From: Siderastrea siderea | Lineage: Eukaryota; Cnidaria; Anthozoa; Scleractinia; Rhizangiidae | Direction: 5' to 3' | DNA: 64,000 bases | Assembly (NCBI GenBank): GCA_964030785.1 | Contig: OZ034978.1 | Coordinates: forward strand, 5,589,001-5,653,000 | Part shown: positions 34,390 through 47,400 of the stretch, one piece after another | How positions within the stretch are numbered: position 1 is the first letter of the stretch | Layout of the letters: each line of letters begins with the position of its first letter | The notes under the pieces: model-generated | What the model was told of the DNA's origin: nothing | What the model saw: the letters and a program-made list of their open reading frames with translations, nothing else | Databases searched by the model: none | Position numbers and translations under genes: made by a program

Positions 34390-35637
34390 CATTCTCAGAC
34401 TGAAAACGAGGAGATTTTCATGTCCAACTTTGTATTTTAATCCAGCCATAGTTCATTACCTGTGCTACCTCTTGGAAAACCAACAGAGAATATACTTTTA
34501 AATCCCTTCACCCTGTCCACCAAGAAAAAGCTCTAGGGTTAATGTCACGCAACCAACGGACGTTTTTTTCAGTTTCATGCATTTTTAAGTGCTCATCTGA
34601 AACCAATCTACTGAGAATCTTCGCTCAGTCCTTACCGCGGTACATGCATGCAGTTGTCGATTTCACTAAAAAGTCGTTCTGACTAAATTAATTAGCGGCA
34701 TCACCCAAAGCACGTAACAGATGTTTTTGTATTAACGACTTCTTGTTTCGCTGTTCAGTTCAGAGCTACTTTCAAAGGAAAGGCATCTTTTGTACAACAC
34801 CTTAAGCCTGTTTTTCTACCGAATATAGGAAAAGAGAATCCTCACATCAAAAACGGCGGATGTTTGGTGAAACGGCATGGCAAGTTGTGATATCCTGTCA
34901 AGTTTCCTTGCAGTTTGCTTGAAGTTTATCACGAACAAGGACCACAGCTCTCATCTGGGATACAGCAACATGAAGGTTAGAGGATTTTGTGTTAAAATCG
35001 GTTGTTTGCTGATCAAAACCTGCGGTAAACGTGAAGTTGTTTGTGTATGTGTACACTGAGTTAATTAGGCTGACTTTTCTGATCGCTTGAATCGACGCAT
35101 TTTGTCCAACTTTAAAATTCTATAACATCGCGTCAATAAATTTCCCCAAGGAATCCTTCTAGGAGGCAAAAGAACATTCCTTCTCCTCTTGAAATCCAGA
35201 TTCTTAACGAATAATATTCGGTACCACATACTTTTTTTAGGGGTTAAACTTGATATACTTTTTATCTAGTCAAAAGTATGTCGGATAAATTTAATTAGAG
35301 CTCGTAAATAAATAAGCAGAAATTGCTGAAATTGCTTTTGACATATATTTAAACATCGTTCTACAAGTCTGGTTAATTTTTATTGCTCTGGAGTGCTTCA
35401 TTTTGTCACGCGAAGCTTCGAGATTTGCCTTCAATTTTGAGCTTCAAAAGCGGTCTTTTGAGCGAATTCCGTCAATATCGCGGATTTTCTTGAAAACAAA
35501 TCGATATTCAGCCAAACGAACTATGCAGTGATTTGTTTCACATTAAGGTCTACCTAACATAAGAATATGAGCGGAATTGATTTTTGAGCTGTTGCCACAA
35601 TATTTTGAAAATGTTTGATTTTTGGCAACATTTGCTC
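34390..35637 (-). repeat. Right inverted arm of the TTAA element
   Basis: Reverse complement of the left arm. It shows scattered substitutions and small indels, so the arms have been diverging for some time. Confidence 0.88.
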
Positions 35638-36289
35638 TTAATAGTCTTTTGAAAGTGCTGAACGACAGCGTGGAAAGTGCACGAGAGCTTTCGGTTGACC
35701 TGTAACTCTCTTGTCGACTCTTGCTAGCCTTTAGAGAATCAATCTGCTTGAATTTTCATTAAAATCGTCAAAAGCTACTTTGTGAATTTGCCGGCCGTAA
35801 TAAGACTTTGTTAAGCAAGTGAAGATTGTGCAGCCGTCTATGCCTCATTAGCTTGCCCGGTGTTCTCTTTATCAGAGTGAACAAACGAACGAACGAACGA
35901 ACGAACGGTATGAATAACTTTATTTGAGTGTCGGAGTATTTAGCTTGAGTAACTAATTGTGGACACTATTTAAAGTTATCATAGTAAATTAAAAATAGTA
36001 TTAATAACTTTATTAAATTGCCTATTAAGTTAGAAGAAGAGAATATAATCTATCACTCTAAGGATTTATGACGACAGTAAAATCAATACAACGGTGGTAC
36101 ATGTATTACTCTATATCGCTCCGTAAATTTTGGAGCTAACTGGCCGATAAAATTTACCACTTTCAGCACCGCTTGTTACCGGTTAGAACGACATATGAAG
36201 GCCTGGTTAAGAGATAACGAACAGATTTGGATTGTGAAAATTAAAGATTTACTGTATCGGATGGAATTGTGAAAAGATTCACCTCAGTC

Positions 36290-36780
36290 GTACCCCTTAT
36301 CACGTCTTGTCTTAGTAATATTTTTCATGACGTCTGTGCGTTCGTACGATATCAGATAAAGTTTTATCTTCTCCGCAACGTTTTTACGTCCGTAAGATGT
36401 GAGTGGTATCTTTTTAACGTTTCTCCGTATGTTAGTACGTTTCAAAGGTAGGAGTTTTCTCGACATTTTCAGTTCGTTGGTACGTTCGTGTGTTTTAGTC
36501 TTATCTCAGTTCTCCGGACATTTTTTTCGTACGTTAAAACGTTCGAAAAATGTTAGTGTTATCTTCTCGAGGTTTGTCCGTATTTAGTTATATTCGTAAG
36601 GTGCTGTTAGTTATATCTCCTTGACATTTTTCCGTACGTTAGCACGTTCGTAAGGTATTAGTGTTATCTTCTCGACGTTTATCCGTACGTTGGTGTGCTT
36701 GTAAGGTGCTGTTAAGATTATCTTCTCCTCGAAGGTCTTTTTGATGTCTTCGACATCTATAGCTATTTGTACTTTAATAC
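36290..36780 (+). repeat. Degenerate minisatellite, unit about 55 bp
   Basis: Units of the form gttatcttctcgacgttt, tccgtacgtt, gtacgttcgtaaggt are repeated about eight times with much divergence. The same array occurs at 54530-54750 and 55240-55440, and inverted at about 46980-47270. Confidence 0.8.
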
Positions 36781-37090
36781 GTTCCTTGAATGAAACAGGA
36801 ATCGCAAACGGCAAGCGTTTTGAAGGATTTTCGAGAAGCGTGTGAGCCTAGTGTCATGAGTAACATTTCAGGTCTCATGACGACACTACCACTCCAGGGC
36901 AGAAAAGAATTTTCAGCAGGGCTTCTTAACCGTGGTGTGGAAAACTGACCTGTTGCCCTTAAGAGTTGGGAGACGACTACAGTATTATGGTAGTTTAATT
37001 CTATCCAAAAAAAAAAAAGAAAAACTCGCCAATCCAATAACTTTAAGTGATGCAAGTCTGACTATAACAAAACCTCACATAACACACTGT

Positions 37091-37096
37091 TTTATT
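37091..37096 (-). promoter_or_regulatory. Candidate poly(A) signal of CTHRC1-like B
   Basis: AATAAA on the minus strand about 240 bp after the stop codon, conserved with 55743-55748 in copy C. Confidence 0.5.
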
Positions 37097-37334
37097 CAAT
37101 CTGTCTTCCTTGCCTTTATTTGCACATTCCTAAACGTTTAACATATGCTGTCCATACCCAACACCGTTCATCAGTGTTACACCTGAACGTATCTCAATTT
37201 ACTTCTGCTTATGTGCTTATCACCCTTTAATGCTGATTCTAATGTTCATTTCGTGGACCTTTTTATGATCCTGTCCACAGTTAGCATTTAAAGCCCCTTA
37301 ACATTGTTTAAAAGAGATCAAAAAACTGCTCTTT

Positions 37335-40188
37335 TCAAGCCTGTGGAGGAGGTATTTCTTCCACGTAGATCCTGGACACTGAATTCCAGCCGGTCTTGGC
37401 ATCAGCAGATCCATAACCAGCACAATTGCCGACCCAGAATCCCACGCGCACAGTGCCCTTTTTGACTTTCTCACAGACTCCTTCGATTTGTCGTACACGG
37501 TGTAAATTTTTTCTGCCGCTACTTCCTTGTACCATGTAGACCACACCATCAATGGCTGCTGGAGCTGAGCACTCTGCACCATTGAAGGTGAAATACCATC
37601 GCCTGCAGCATCCGTGGCAGTTGTAGATGCGAAGAACGCCATTCCAGAAGACACGCAGTCCTGTGTTGTCTGATATTTTCTTGAATATACATTCCTGGAA
37701 AAATGAAAAAATTCAACAGTACAGTAATCAACGTGGAATATTTCACCAGGATTACCAATATGGCTCTCTAATCCAGGCTTTGTGGGTTTAAATCCCATTG
37801 AGGGTAAAGGTTTCCTTTGTGCTACTAGTGGTCAAATTTTCTTTCTTGGTGTGTTAGACCAGGGGGACTTCATGGGGTACATTTCAGTATCAGAATTCAA
37901 TTTCCAGTACTCAAGGTTTATTTGCTTGCTTTCATAATAAACTATCCAAGAAATGTCTGTTGCTCTGTGTAAAGACTGAGTTAAACACTGCAGATTATCA
38001 TTTGCATAATTGTTAGTCTAAGTTTTGATTGGTAAACTTTTTTTACTGGCATTTTCCTCATTTACAGTATGTAGCTATGCCAGTTTTAGCATTCTTGTTT
38101 TTGATTTAATGAAGCTGTGAAGTCAACTCAGTATTTACTTTGATCAATCCACTATCCCTTCCATCGTCCAGATTCTTAAAAACGCACTGTTTCCAGTTAC
38201 GTCCCAAAGACCCAGGAGCTCCCTTGGGACCTGGGGGACCTTGACTTCCACGAGGACCTCCATCACCTTTGTTTCCAGGTGGACCCACTTTACCTGAGGG
38301 TCCTTGAGGTCCCTTTGGTCCTTGGGAACCTTGGCTTCCACGAGCCCCTGTGTCACCCTTGTTTCCAGCTGGACCGGCTGGTCCTGATGGTCCTTGAAGT
38401 CCCTTCGGACCTTGACTTCCTTTAGGGCCTTTATCTCCCCTGTTTCCTCTTGGGCCCATGGGTCCTTCAGGCCCATGATTGCCGGGCGATCCTGCTGGTC
38501 CTGTTGGTCCAGGGCTTCCAGGGATGCCGGGAATTCCCGGTGCGCATAAACAAGTACTGTGACCACAAGACCCATACGGTGACGTCTGTTGAGGAATGCT
38601 CTAAGTAAAGAGAGTTAAAATGCAACATTTACTAGGGGGCCAATTTTTGACACAAATATTCCCGTAGAAGTTGATATATTACAAATATTTTGTATAGTAC
38701 ACATAGATCTATGCTTTCTTAAATGTCTTTTTTAAGGACGTTCCCGCGAAAAACTTCTACAACACAGATTTTTCTCATACTTTGGCTACAGTCAGATGAT
38801 GAGTTACCTATTTCAGAAATGCAAAAACATTGGGGGTCACCGACTTCGTTTTCGAAACAAAGCGCGTGGAAAACTATCCCAATTTTGAGAAATCGACCCT
38901 CGTATCTCGGCATGGCCTCAGTGCTCGTTAGTTGAAAAATATTAAAAATGATTCGCTGTAGACCCCCTTTCCTTGTCAAATTTTATTTAAGTGGGTCTGT
39001 CAAGTAAATAATTTGAACCGGTGTCATCCTTTTAGTTAAACTCAACCTCTAAGATGGACTTTTGCGAACACCTTGCAGCTACAATAATAGCAGAATTCGA
39101 TGATGCGAGGGCAGAAAAATTCAAAAAATCAAACTTCCACAGCAGAGATTTTCTTTACTTTTTCACAAAACGTAGATGATCGACAAAGAAAGTGATCTAT
39201 CAAAAGAAAATATGGGGTCACCGAACATTTAAGGACGTTCGCGCTAATTGTTTCTGCGCATCCTTACTGCGCACGCAATTCACTTCGCGATGTCATGCCA
39301 CGTCATGCAGTGAGTGCGCGTGTTTTTGAAGAAATGTGGAGATATATAGCGCCAGTGGGCACTTTAAAATCTATGCACGGGTTTAACTCTCTTAACTGTT
39401 CGGTGACCCCGTATTTTCTTTTGATAGATCACTTTCTTTGTCGATGAAATCGCGAAGTGAATGGCGTGCGCAGTAAGGATACGCAGAAACAATTAGCGCG
39501 AACGTCCTTAAACTGTCAAATGCCATTTGTATGGCAGCAGAACTTTGTGGATTATTTCCCTACTCCTACTTTATTTGTCTAGTTTATTGCTTTTTAGTGA
39601 GAAACAAAATCCAATTTTTTGTCCAAACTCTATTTTAAGGCTAAATCATCAAATGAGGCTTGCTCAAGATTGCCATTTTTTAACAATTGTGGAGAACTTC
39701 TTTTCTCAATTGGAACCACAAAATTAGATCAACGAATTAAAGTTACTGCCATAGTAGGTTTAGAGGATTTTAAACTATTCTATTGAGGAAAAACAGCACC
39801 AAAAACCCTGAGTCTGTTGTACAGCCAGCAGCTTAATAGGTTACTCCATTTTCCTTGGTCTTTAGACTGATATGAAGGATGTGCTTATGTGTAGACATGA
39901 CACCTGGAGGAGAGGGAGTAGTGCATTTTGTATTGGGGGGGGGAGGTAGGGAAAGATTGGCCCCTCCCCTCCCAACGCCCTAGACAAGACCCTGGTTAGG
40001 ATAGGAATTGTGGCATAGGTATTGGAATGTTGTGCCCAGAGCCTGCAGGCTGTTTGATCAACAGATAGTTGCCAAAAACGTACCTTGCTGTTGCTGCTGT
40101 TGTCATTTGCAGAGCACAAGGTGATAAGCAGTGTCAGTATCAGACATGACATGGTGGTCAGTGGTATTGTTATCCAAGATTTTGCCAT
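37335..40188 (-). CDS. CTHRC1-like secreted collagen, copy B (complete)
   Basis: Three exons in phase 0: 40188-40084, 38600-38139 and 37694-37335, giving about 308 residues. Exon 1 encodes a signal peptide (core [15 protein letters not shown]) and a short Asn/Ser stretch. Exon 2 encodes a [11 protein letters not shown] segment, 36 Gly-X-Y triplets and [12 protein letters not shown]. Exon 3 encodes the globular domain: [21 protein letters not shown] and, near the end, [14 protein letters not shown], nearly the same as vertebrate CTHRC1. Splice sites are canonical and there is no lesion. The human protein has about 243 residues and far fewer triplets, so this collagen rod is much longer. Secretion and trimer formation are expected from the family; the partner is unknown. 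Intron 1 carries a 772-bp TTAA MITE. Confidence 0.94.
37695..38138 (-). other. Intron 2 of CTHRC1-like copy B
   Basis: A 444-bp intron homologous to the site where copy A holds the Ty3 element (junction at about 37850) and the LINE (junction at about 37952). No feature of its own is seen. Confidence 0.8.
38736..39507. mobile_element. TTAA-flanked MITE in intron 1 of CTHRC1-like B
   Basis: TTAA at 38732-38735 and 39508-39511. The ends read GGACGTTCCCGCGAAAAAC and, inverted, GGACGTTCGCGCTAATTG. Copies A (9421-9440) and C lack it and show the uninterrupted ttttttaaactgtcaaa site. A further inverted pair (gatcgacaaagaaagtgat at about 39179 and its complement near 39430) lies inside. No coding content. 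Confidence 0.85.
39233..39507. mobile_element. Inner 275-bp MITE of the same TIR family
   Basis: It is preceded by its own TTAA (39229-39232), and its ends are near-perfect inverted repeats of about 60 bp starting GGACGTTCGCGCTAATTG. It is either nested in, or a shorter derivative sharing one end with, the 772-bp element. Confidence 0.7.
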
Positions 40189-43100
40189 CCTTTGACCTGT
40201 GGATAAGAATACAACTTATGTTAGATGGTGCTGTTCAAACTTTTACAAGTTGCACCGTAAAATTAATGGCTGCGTTTACAGAATGAACTTTGAATTTGAT
40301 AATGACGTTAACAGCATATTCACTTTAGACCTAGAATTTCAGTCAAATGAGGTAGAAATGAAGATACCTTACTTGCTGTAATTCATCTCAGGTTAACGTA
40401 CATTTCACAAATTTTATGAGGTAGTAGAATTAGGTCAATAAAGGATTCATTTTTAACGGAGAGAAATAAGCTGCAATAAACCTTCTGCCATTATTTGTAA
40501 CACTTTAAATGAAAATTTAACAGACATTCATACCTTCATTATAACATAATTTGCAACTGGTTACAAATTAATTTTATGAACACTGCTTACGTCTTTGAAA
40601 CGTTATACCTCTTTTTATAGCTTCTTTAATTTTTTTTTTCAAAACCTCTATAAATCATTGCTAAAGAGTTGTTACACACAACATTTAAAAAAGGTAACAC
40701 AGGAGATTATCATTATTATTTTATGCGAATCTACTGAATTATGAAAAATCGCTAGTTTAAGTACTTGCTAGATTTTAAATTTGTTTAGAAAGTGAAAGAT
40801 AATTCTTTAAAATCTTCTAAAATCAAAGAATTTGCCAAGCTAAATCCCGATAGTGAAACTGATTGCTAAATTAAAGTTACGCTAAGTATAGTAACCTTAA
40901 GGTTTATAAAGAACCAACCTTGTTAGTGTGGCTATCATCTGAAGAAAACTAATGACCTTCTCACTATTACAGAACTTCTTATCCCTTCTGAACAGCTAAG
41001 TTTGACATGAAAACACGTTTTAGACACGTTCTGAAGATGATTTCGTGTGTGATGTGTAAATGTGACAAGCACGCCTATTGGCTAGATCATTTCAGCATTG
41101 ACCAGTAAAAAGCATCTCTTTGTTTTGTGTTGTTTTGACAAGTTACAAGCTGAATCGAGTTTGAAGTTAACATGAAAATACCAAACTAAGACCCAAAATA
41201 AGACAGGTGTTCTGATTGGTTGCAGCAATTCTGAATTAGCCAATGAGGAGACAGGTATCGTTATGTCTGTGTTCATTGTTTTGATTGGTTTCGCACGTTT
41301 AAACGTGATTTGGAGATGATATTGTGCACGATAGGCCAGCAGCAAAATTAGTTGATGGACAATTTGCGACATATAGGATGTGACATTACGTTTTACTTTG
41401 CATGTGGATCTTTCTTTCTTTTTTTTTTTTCTGGCTTTTAACAGTTCACACTGAAACCCCTTCAAAGCTGACTTAAACAAGGTATAATAAAACAATGCCT
41501 ACTAGGGCAAAGATGAAATAGAATTTGTCCAGAAGGGTAACGGCTTAACATAACGATAAATTATTTCACCAAAACCTTTATATATTAGCAAAATTTGGTT
41601 GAAAGTCACACACAACCGAATGACTATCAAACAGTAGACTACAGTAAACGTGTTGTGTTGAGTAAACGTGAACGTACGACTTGTGACCAGTTTTCTTGAC
41701 AGTGCTAACAATGAGGTATCCTGGTGTATAGATGTTAGTGAAGAAACGTAAGCTTCAAGAGTAATTTTGATTCACTGTACAAAATTGGGAGTCATTCATT
41801 TTAGATCCCTCCCGCACTAAAATAAGCATATACAGCAAATGAATCATTAATTCCGTTTTCAAAGAAGTAGAAACTTGAGTAAAAAGAAAATTAATTTACG
41901 AGAACACGAAAGGTTTTTCCCACAAAATGGACTAATCCATGGAAAATAGTGTCTTGTTTTATTGCAAACATTAATCTATAAATTTTTTAAATCGTTGCGG
42001 GATGTTAATTGAATAAAGAAAGATGGTAAATGTTTTTCCATACTTTTAAAAGTAAGGCAGTTTATTCACTTACCTTTGTGGTAACCCATATCCTAAGTTG
42101 TCTCAATGTGGCCAAATATCTAGATAGGAGAATAGGAGAAAACTAAGAAAAGATGTACGAGGTTAAATTGAACAGCAAAACTAGAAAATAATTCATAGAC
42201 GAGAACGAAACTACGAGCTTACACAGTTAGTCCTTTCTTGTCGCTGTTTAGAAGAAAATATTTTTTCTTTGTCAGGCAAAGATAATTTTGTGCTTTGTTT
42301 AATTTGCTTCTCGTCAGGACAAGTTTGTGAAACAGCATACGTAAGAAATTTTTTTCATGATTCCCACAAGCAGTACTATTCGCTATAATGATTTGCTTAA
42401 TCGCTGACTCGTCCAATCGGATAGCGTCTTCCATTCCTGTGTTGATATCCTTTGCCTTCTGAATTGATGTGAGAAAAATTTTGTTTCTTTATTTGTAAAA
42501 CAGTTTGGAATTCCGCCAAAAGGAACTAAACTTCGAAAATAAAATACCTGTAGAATGAGATTACAATAATCTAATACATCGGTGTTTGCGTCTTTTCTGT
42601 ATTGAAGTATCTCGACACTACAAGTGTATTATTTATAGAAGCGCACACCTTTCCTTTCTTCACCTCTAAGAAATCATACTCGAAGGCTATCTGTGTATCT
42701 CTTAGAATATTCTGTTATCTCCCTTGTTACAGCAAAGTGTAGCGTTTTTTGTATTGCAAAAATTTGAAAACGCCGAAAGAGTTGCTTGTTTACCAGTGGA
42801 GAGGAACAACAAATTTTCCAGATTCGTGGGCATTTAGCTTCTCGAAAATTTGCCTCTTAAAAAGCAAAAAGACCTTTGAACAGTTGTTGCGAGAGTTTCC
42901 TGCGATGTATGCAAACCAGAACTTGTTTCTCAACTCGCGTATTAATTCTAAAACACAATATCTTCCAACCATTTTAAGTCTTATTTTGGCTCTTTCGTTG
43001 TACTCCTTTTATCGATTTGATATGTTACAGACGTGAGTGCAAAGACATGGTCGGATATTTTTCTCCTGGTTTTATTTCTTGCTCAAGTCGATCGTAGTCA

Positions 43101-46100
43101 GCAACAGCAAACATTGCAAAATTCTGTGGCTAGGTCTGGGTGTCTATCAAATTCGAGAAAGGCAGAAAAACTACAGCTAAAGTGTGCGTCCTTACAAGTG
43201 AAAATCACGAGAATGCTTGTACTAAGTTTGACTGTTGAAGCGAAAATTGTCCTCTATCGTGAATACTTTACATGTTGTATAAGAGCAACACGATTTTGTG
43301 TTTGCCTGACTATAATTATTTGTTGGGTTTGTCAAATTCACTGCCATTAAATTCTAAATAATTTTAGAGGTCAGTCGCTTTTGTTGCAGTAAAAGCTACG
43401 AATGACAGAAAGCAAAAGCGATCCTAGAAGAAGCCACTTTTTCCTTGATAGACACTGAGGAGTCTAGAATGTGGGATTTTGCTGCATTCAGTGCAGTCAG
43501 CTCTTGAAATAAAACGTAAACATTGCGCGAACTTGTTTGTACCTTTATGTTTGAGGGAACGTCAAATGCCTGACTCGATAGTTTCTTTCAAGGTCAGTTT
43601 GTCACAATTGAATGCATGCAGTCCTTATCAAAAGCTCTAAAAGAAGAGAAAAGCAGTTGTCATATAGCCAAACATACGTAACCAAAATCGTTTACCTGTA
43701 AGGTAATTCAGCACCAAGGGTGTCTAGCGAAAACAAGAAGCTGAAACGGTAAATGAAATGAAATTGTCAAAATTGAAATGAAAACAGGTAAATAACCAGG
43801 AAGTAAGGACAATCAACAAAGTTGCTGTGTGCTTACATTGTTAGCGTCTTCATGCAGTCTTTTCTTGCCAGCGTTGTAAAGTGTTTTTCTTCATTTTGTT
43901 TAGTTAGATCTCGTCAGAACAAGTTCGTTCCATTCTAAAAGACTCTTAAAAAAAGTTTGATTAATCGCTGATTCGTTGCCTGAAATAGCGTTTTCCATAC
44001 CAGTTTTTCTACCGTTTTCAGGATACTGAAAAAAACTGGTGTCTCACGCTTTTGATTTCTCTTTGTTTTTAAAACAGTTTGCAATAGCGACTTAACAAAG
44101 TTACCACAGACTGCGCAAAAATAAACTATTGTTGACTGAGGTTATAGCAGTCTAATCCCAGACAAACGAATGCACGAGTCGAAAAGAGTTGAACAGGGCT
44201 TAGACTATAGAAGATTGTGTGAGGATTCAAGCGGCCATTCATTGTGAGGAAAATTTGAGCAAATTCAAACCCTTCGATATAGACTTGCAGCGGCAGGTCC
44301 ACTTTCCCTTTAGAGATACGAGCGATTAAGTCGGGCAAGTAATTTAGGGGCGATTTTGGTCGTGAAGGACGAAGAAACCGAGGCCAAAAAACTAACATAT
44401 GAAAATTTGTAAGTGGTCGGGACTTTCAGGCCAAAGAATAGCAAGACACTGAATTTAGTGAATTTGGAAAAACTGTCTTCGATCGACTCAGTAAAACGGT
44501 TCAAACTGACCTGACCTGACGTAACTGGTCAGTGCGAAAAGTTTGTGAGCTTTTCCTTTTTTCTGTTGTTACTTCTTGTTAGTGTGGACATAACAAAATT
44601 CTATGCTGGATCTGGTCGAAGGATTGCTATTAAATTACTACACTTGGATTTTGTGTTTTAAAAAGCGGAGGCATTTACGACACAGTTTTTACAAAATTGC
44701 TATATTCCACGGAACAATAGATGCCTCATAATTCTCGGTTTTTTCTTGTTTTCACGCTAGCCAGATTGGTATGTAAACCTAGAGGTAATATTATCAGCGG
44801 TAATATTATTGCAGTTGCTACTCAGTAAATCAGTGTCACACAATTTGCTGCATTGGTTTGTTTTGCTTATATTAAACGTCTTTCAAAACCAAAAGTAAGA
44901 AGTTATTTTGTATTATTTGTGCGGGAAAAAAATTGCTTCTAGCAGAATGTGAAATTAATCAAAACGGAAATTAAACTATCCACGCCGTTGATGTTACAGA
45001 ACTGGTGTAAAATGAGCCACACAATTTATTAATGCGTGAGTGAATTAAATCTTATCGATTAACGAAAAGTTGTTCTAAGAAATAGCTTTTGTCTACGAAT
45101 TCACATAATCTAATACACGTGGACAACCTTAGCGAGAAAAAAAGACTGTTAAATGCGTGTGCGTGTCACACTGAATCTTAGTAAACATATTTATTCTTTA
45201 CCTTTCAAGTAATTCAGCGTCTGCATGCTTGTCTGAGAGAAAACGAAATCTAAACGAAGAAAGAGAAAGAGTTGTTAGATGTAAAACAATAACAACTAAA
45301 TAATCCGAAAATTAAACAAGGAAAAGGAACAGGACGTTTTAAAGCTAATGGCTTCATTTATTCGGGTGTAGTAGTGATTAAGAAAAACGTCGCTTCAAAC
45401 TTTTCGTTTTCGTTTACTGGAAATCTCAACGCCTGTTGTATTCCGAAGAAACAATACGCCAAAGCAATCAGCAGCGATTCTGTAGTACAGTAGGCTACGA
45501 CCACCCGAAGGCCGAAAGAGATTGCCGAAGCTCACCCAGTGTCGTTTTGGTTACAATAAAGGCCAGCTAAAATTTTCTGTAAGGCAACTGAGAAGCTTGT
45601 AACTTCGGGGAATAAGATTGCGTTTACGTAGATTTTGTGCCAATATTGAAATATTCAGCTTAAGCATCAAACGGAACAATTCGCGTTGGTTACATGAATA
45701 TTGATAAAAGGCCCTCAAACATCGTTCTAAATCTTTTGTTGCAATCTGAGTTTTGTCCGTCTATCCCTTATAAAAACAAAATTGTTTACTTACACCCCCA
45801 TATTTCCATGCAATCGTCACTTGTTGTAGCACAGAAATAAGTAAAGCCTTTTCTGTTTTGTTTTCTTTGCGTATGGTAAGGCTTTCATAAGATGAAGTTT
45901 GTGGAAAAGCAAATCGTGATTTAAAAATTCGCATCAATTAAGTTTATTCTAACAAGCCATGTCATTAGCTAGCCAGAACGGTTTCGGTAGTCGCTCATTC
46001 CTTCAGTAGAATGACCTCTTCTATTTCTAATTTCGGACGGTTGTTATGTCTTGTCAGATCAAGTTTGTAAAAAAACAAGAATTTTAAATTTGTCGCTGCT

Positions 46101-46829
46101 CAATTCCATTCTAACGAGCGCTGTTATTGGCTACAATAAGTTGAACGATTCTGTCCAATGGAATGACTTCTTCTGTTTCTGATTACGTACGGTTATCACG
46201 TTTTGTTTTGTCTTGTTTTCGTTTTTGCAAAAATTAGATATAATTCCTAGAAAACCAAAGCGATTGAGAGAAGACTAAATTATTTCCCAAAACTTCAGTC
46301 AAAATATTTGGGTTCGGGGCACGTTATGAACTAGGCTTGATATCTCGTTGAAAAAACGATGGTGATCTCTGTATTCTTAACAACATGTCTTAACAAAACT
46401 AACATGCTGAATTATTATTGTGATACAAAAACGGAAAAATTTGAGCAAAATGTCAAAATTTTAACATGAAGTAACTGCATGAGCTCTGTGGCGTTTGTTC
46501 TTTTCCGAAAACCGAAAGCTTTGCTTCTTCAGTTTTTTTCCTTGTGAATCTCGACGACTCCCTCGAAGAGATGTGGAATTTCGCGAGTAGTCTTGAATGA
46601 CACGTCAGACACGAACACTACTTCACTGTTTACAATGCGAGTCATTTGTTTGCTATGGTTGTTGAGCCACGTAGTGAACTCATTTTGTCTTAAATTTGAA
46701 TACACTCGCTAAATTAGGCCCGGGTCGCAACAATTTGGACAGAAATTGACATCCAAAGTTGCCCTTGTCAATTTCTGCGCTAATATTTGCAAGACTATGG
46801 TTACGGTCTTCTCCTCAGCTTTCAGGGTA

Positions 46830-47400
46830 ACATTTAAGTCAGTTTTCCAGACTGGTAAAGCAGCTCTGTTGAAAATCCTTCTCTACCCTGGAGTGGAAGT
46901 ATCGTCAAGGGACCCGGAATATTGTTCACGGCACTAGCCTCACACACGTCTCGAAAACGCTTCAAAACGCTGGACGTTTGCGATTGTTATTGTTTCCAAT
47001 AACATATTAAAGTACAGATACACGTCGAGACGAAATGCAATAACGTACGGAGGATAGGAGTTCAGCATCTTTCGAAGGCACAAATGAAAACCTTTTAGGA
47101 GAAGATAAGCTTACAACTAACAGCACCTTACGAACATACCGACGTACGGATAAACGTCGAAAATATAATACCAATATCTTACGAACGTGCTAACGTACGT
47201 AGAAACGTGGAAGAGATCTGACTAACATCTTAGGAAAATACAAACGCACGGGGCATACAAGACTATTGCTATTAACAAATCTGTTGGGTATTTCTAAACC
47301 AGGCCTTACTATATATCTGATTTCAACCGGTAACAAATGGCGCTACAAGCGGTAAATTTTACCGGTTATCGCCTGATAAGGAGACCACTGCTGGTTGGGG
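46830..47400 (-). repeat. Inverted copy of the RAD51C-CTHRC1 spacer
   Basis: It matches the reverse complement of about 54390-55650 (less the insert at 54757-55240), for example cacgtctcgaaaac at 46937 and accggtaacaaatgg with ggtaaattttaccggtt near 47328-47372. The minisatellite is carried along in inverted orientation. Confidence 0.8.

Larger units (their letters stand above)
21846..35637. mobile_element. 13.8-kb TTAA-flanked element with about 1.3-kb terminal inverted repeats
   Basis: TTAA stands at 21842-21845 and 35638-35641. The ends read GAGCGAATGTTACC.. and, on the other strand, GAGCAAATGTTGCC... The left arm (21846-23018, continuing at 32703 to about 32870) is an inverted copy of the right arm (about 34390-35637). 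Unit B-C sequence near 54095-54110 (acattaaaatagtc) looks like the empty site. TTAA duplication is known for piggyBac and Kolobok transposons. No transposase is recognised in the roughly 1.5-kb native interior, so it is probably non-autonomous. Without nested insertions it would be about 4.1 kb. Confidence 0.8.
35642..37334. other. Tail-to-tail spacer between RAD51C copy 1 and CTHRC1-like B
   Basis: It matches 54105-55992 of the next unit. It contains gaacgaacg repeats (about 35880-35907), a degenerate minisatellite, and the 3' flank of CTHRC1-B. No gene is seen. Confidence 0.65.

Noticed and set aside
37772..37800. tRNA B-box-like gtgggtttaaatccca in intron 2 of CTHRC1-B
   Set aside because: No matching A box or cloverleaf around it, and the copy C version has drifted; no tRNA gene supported.
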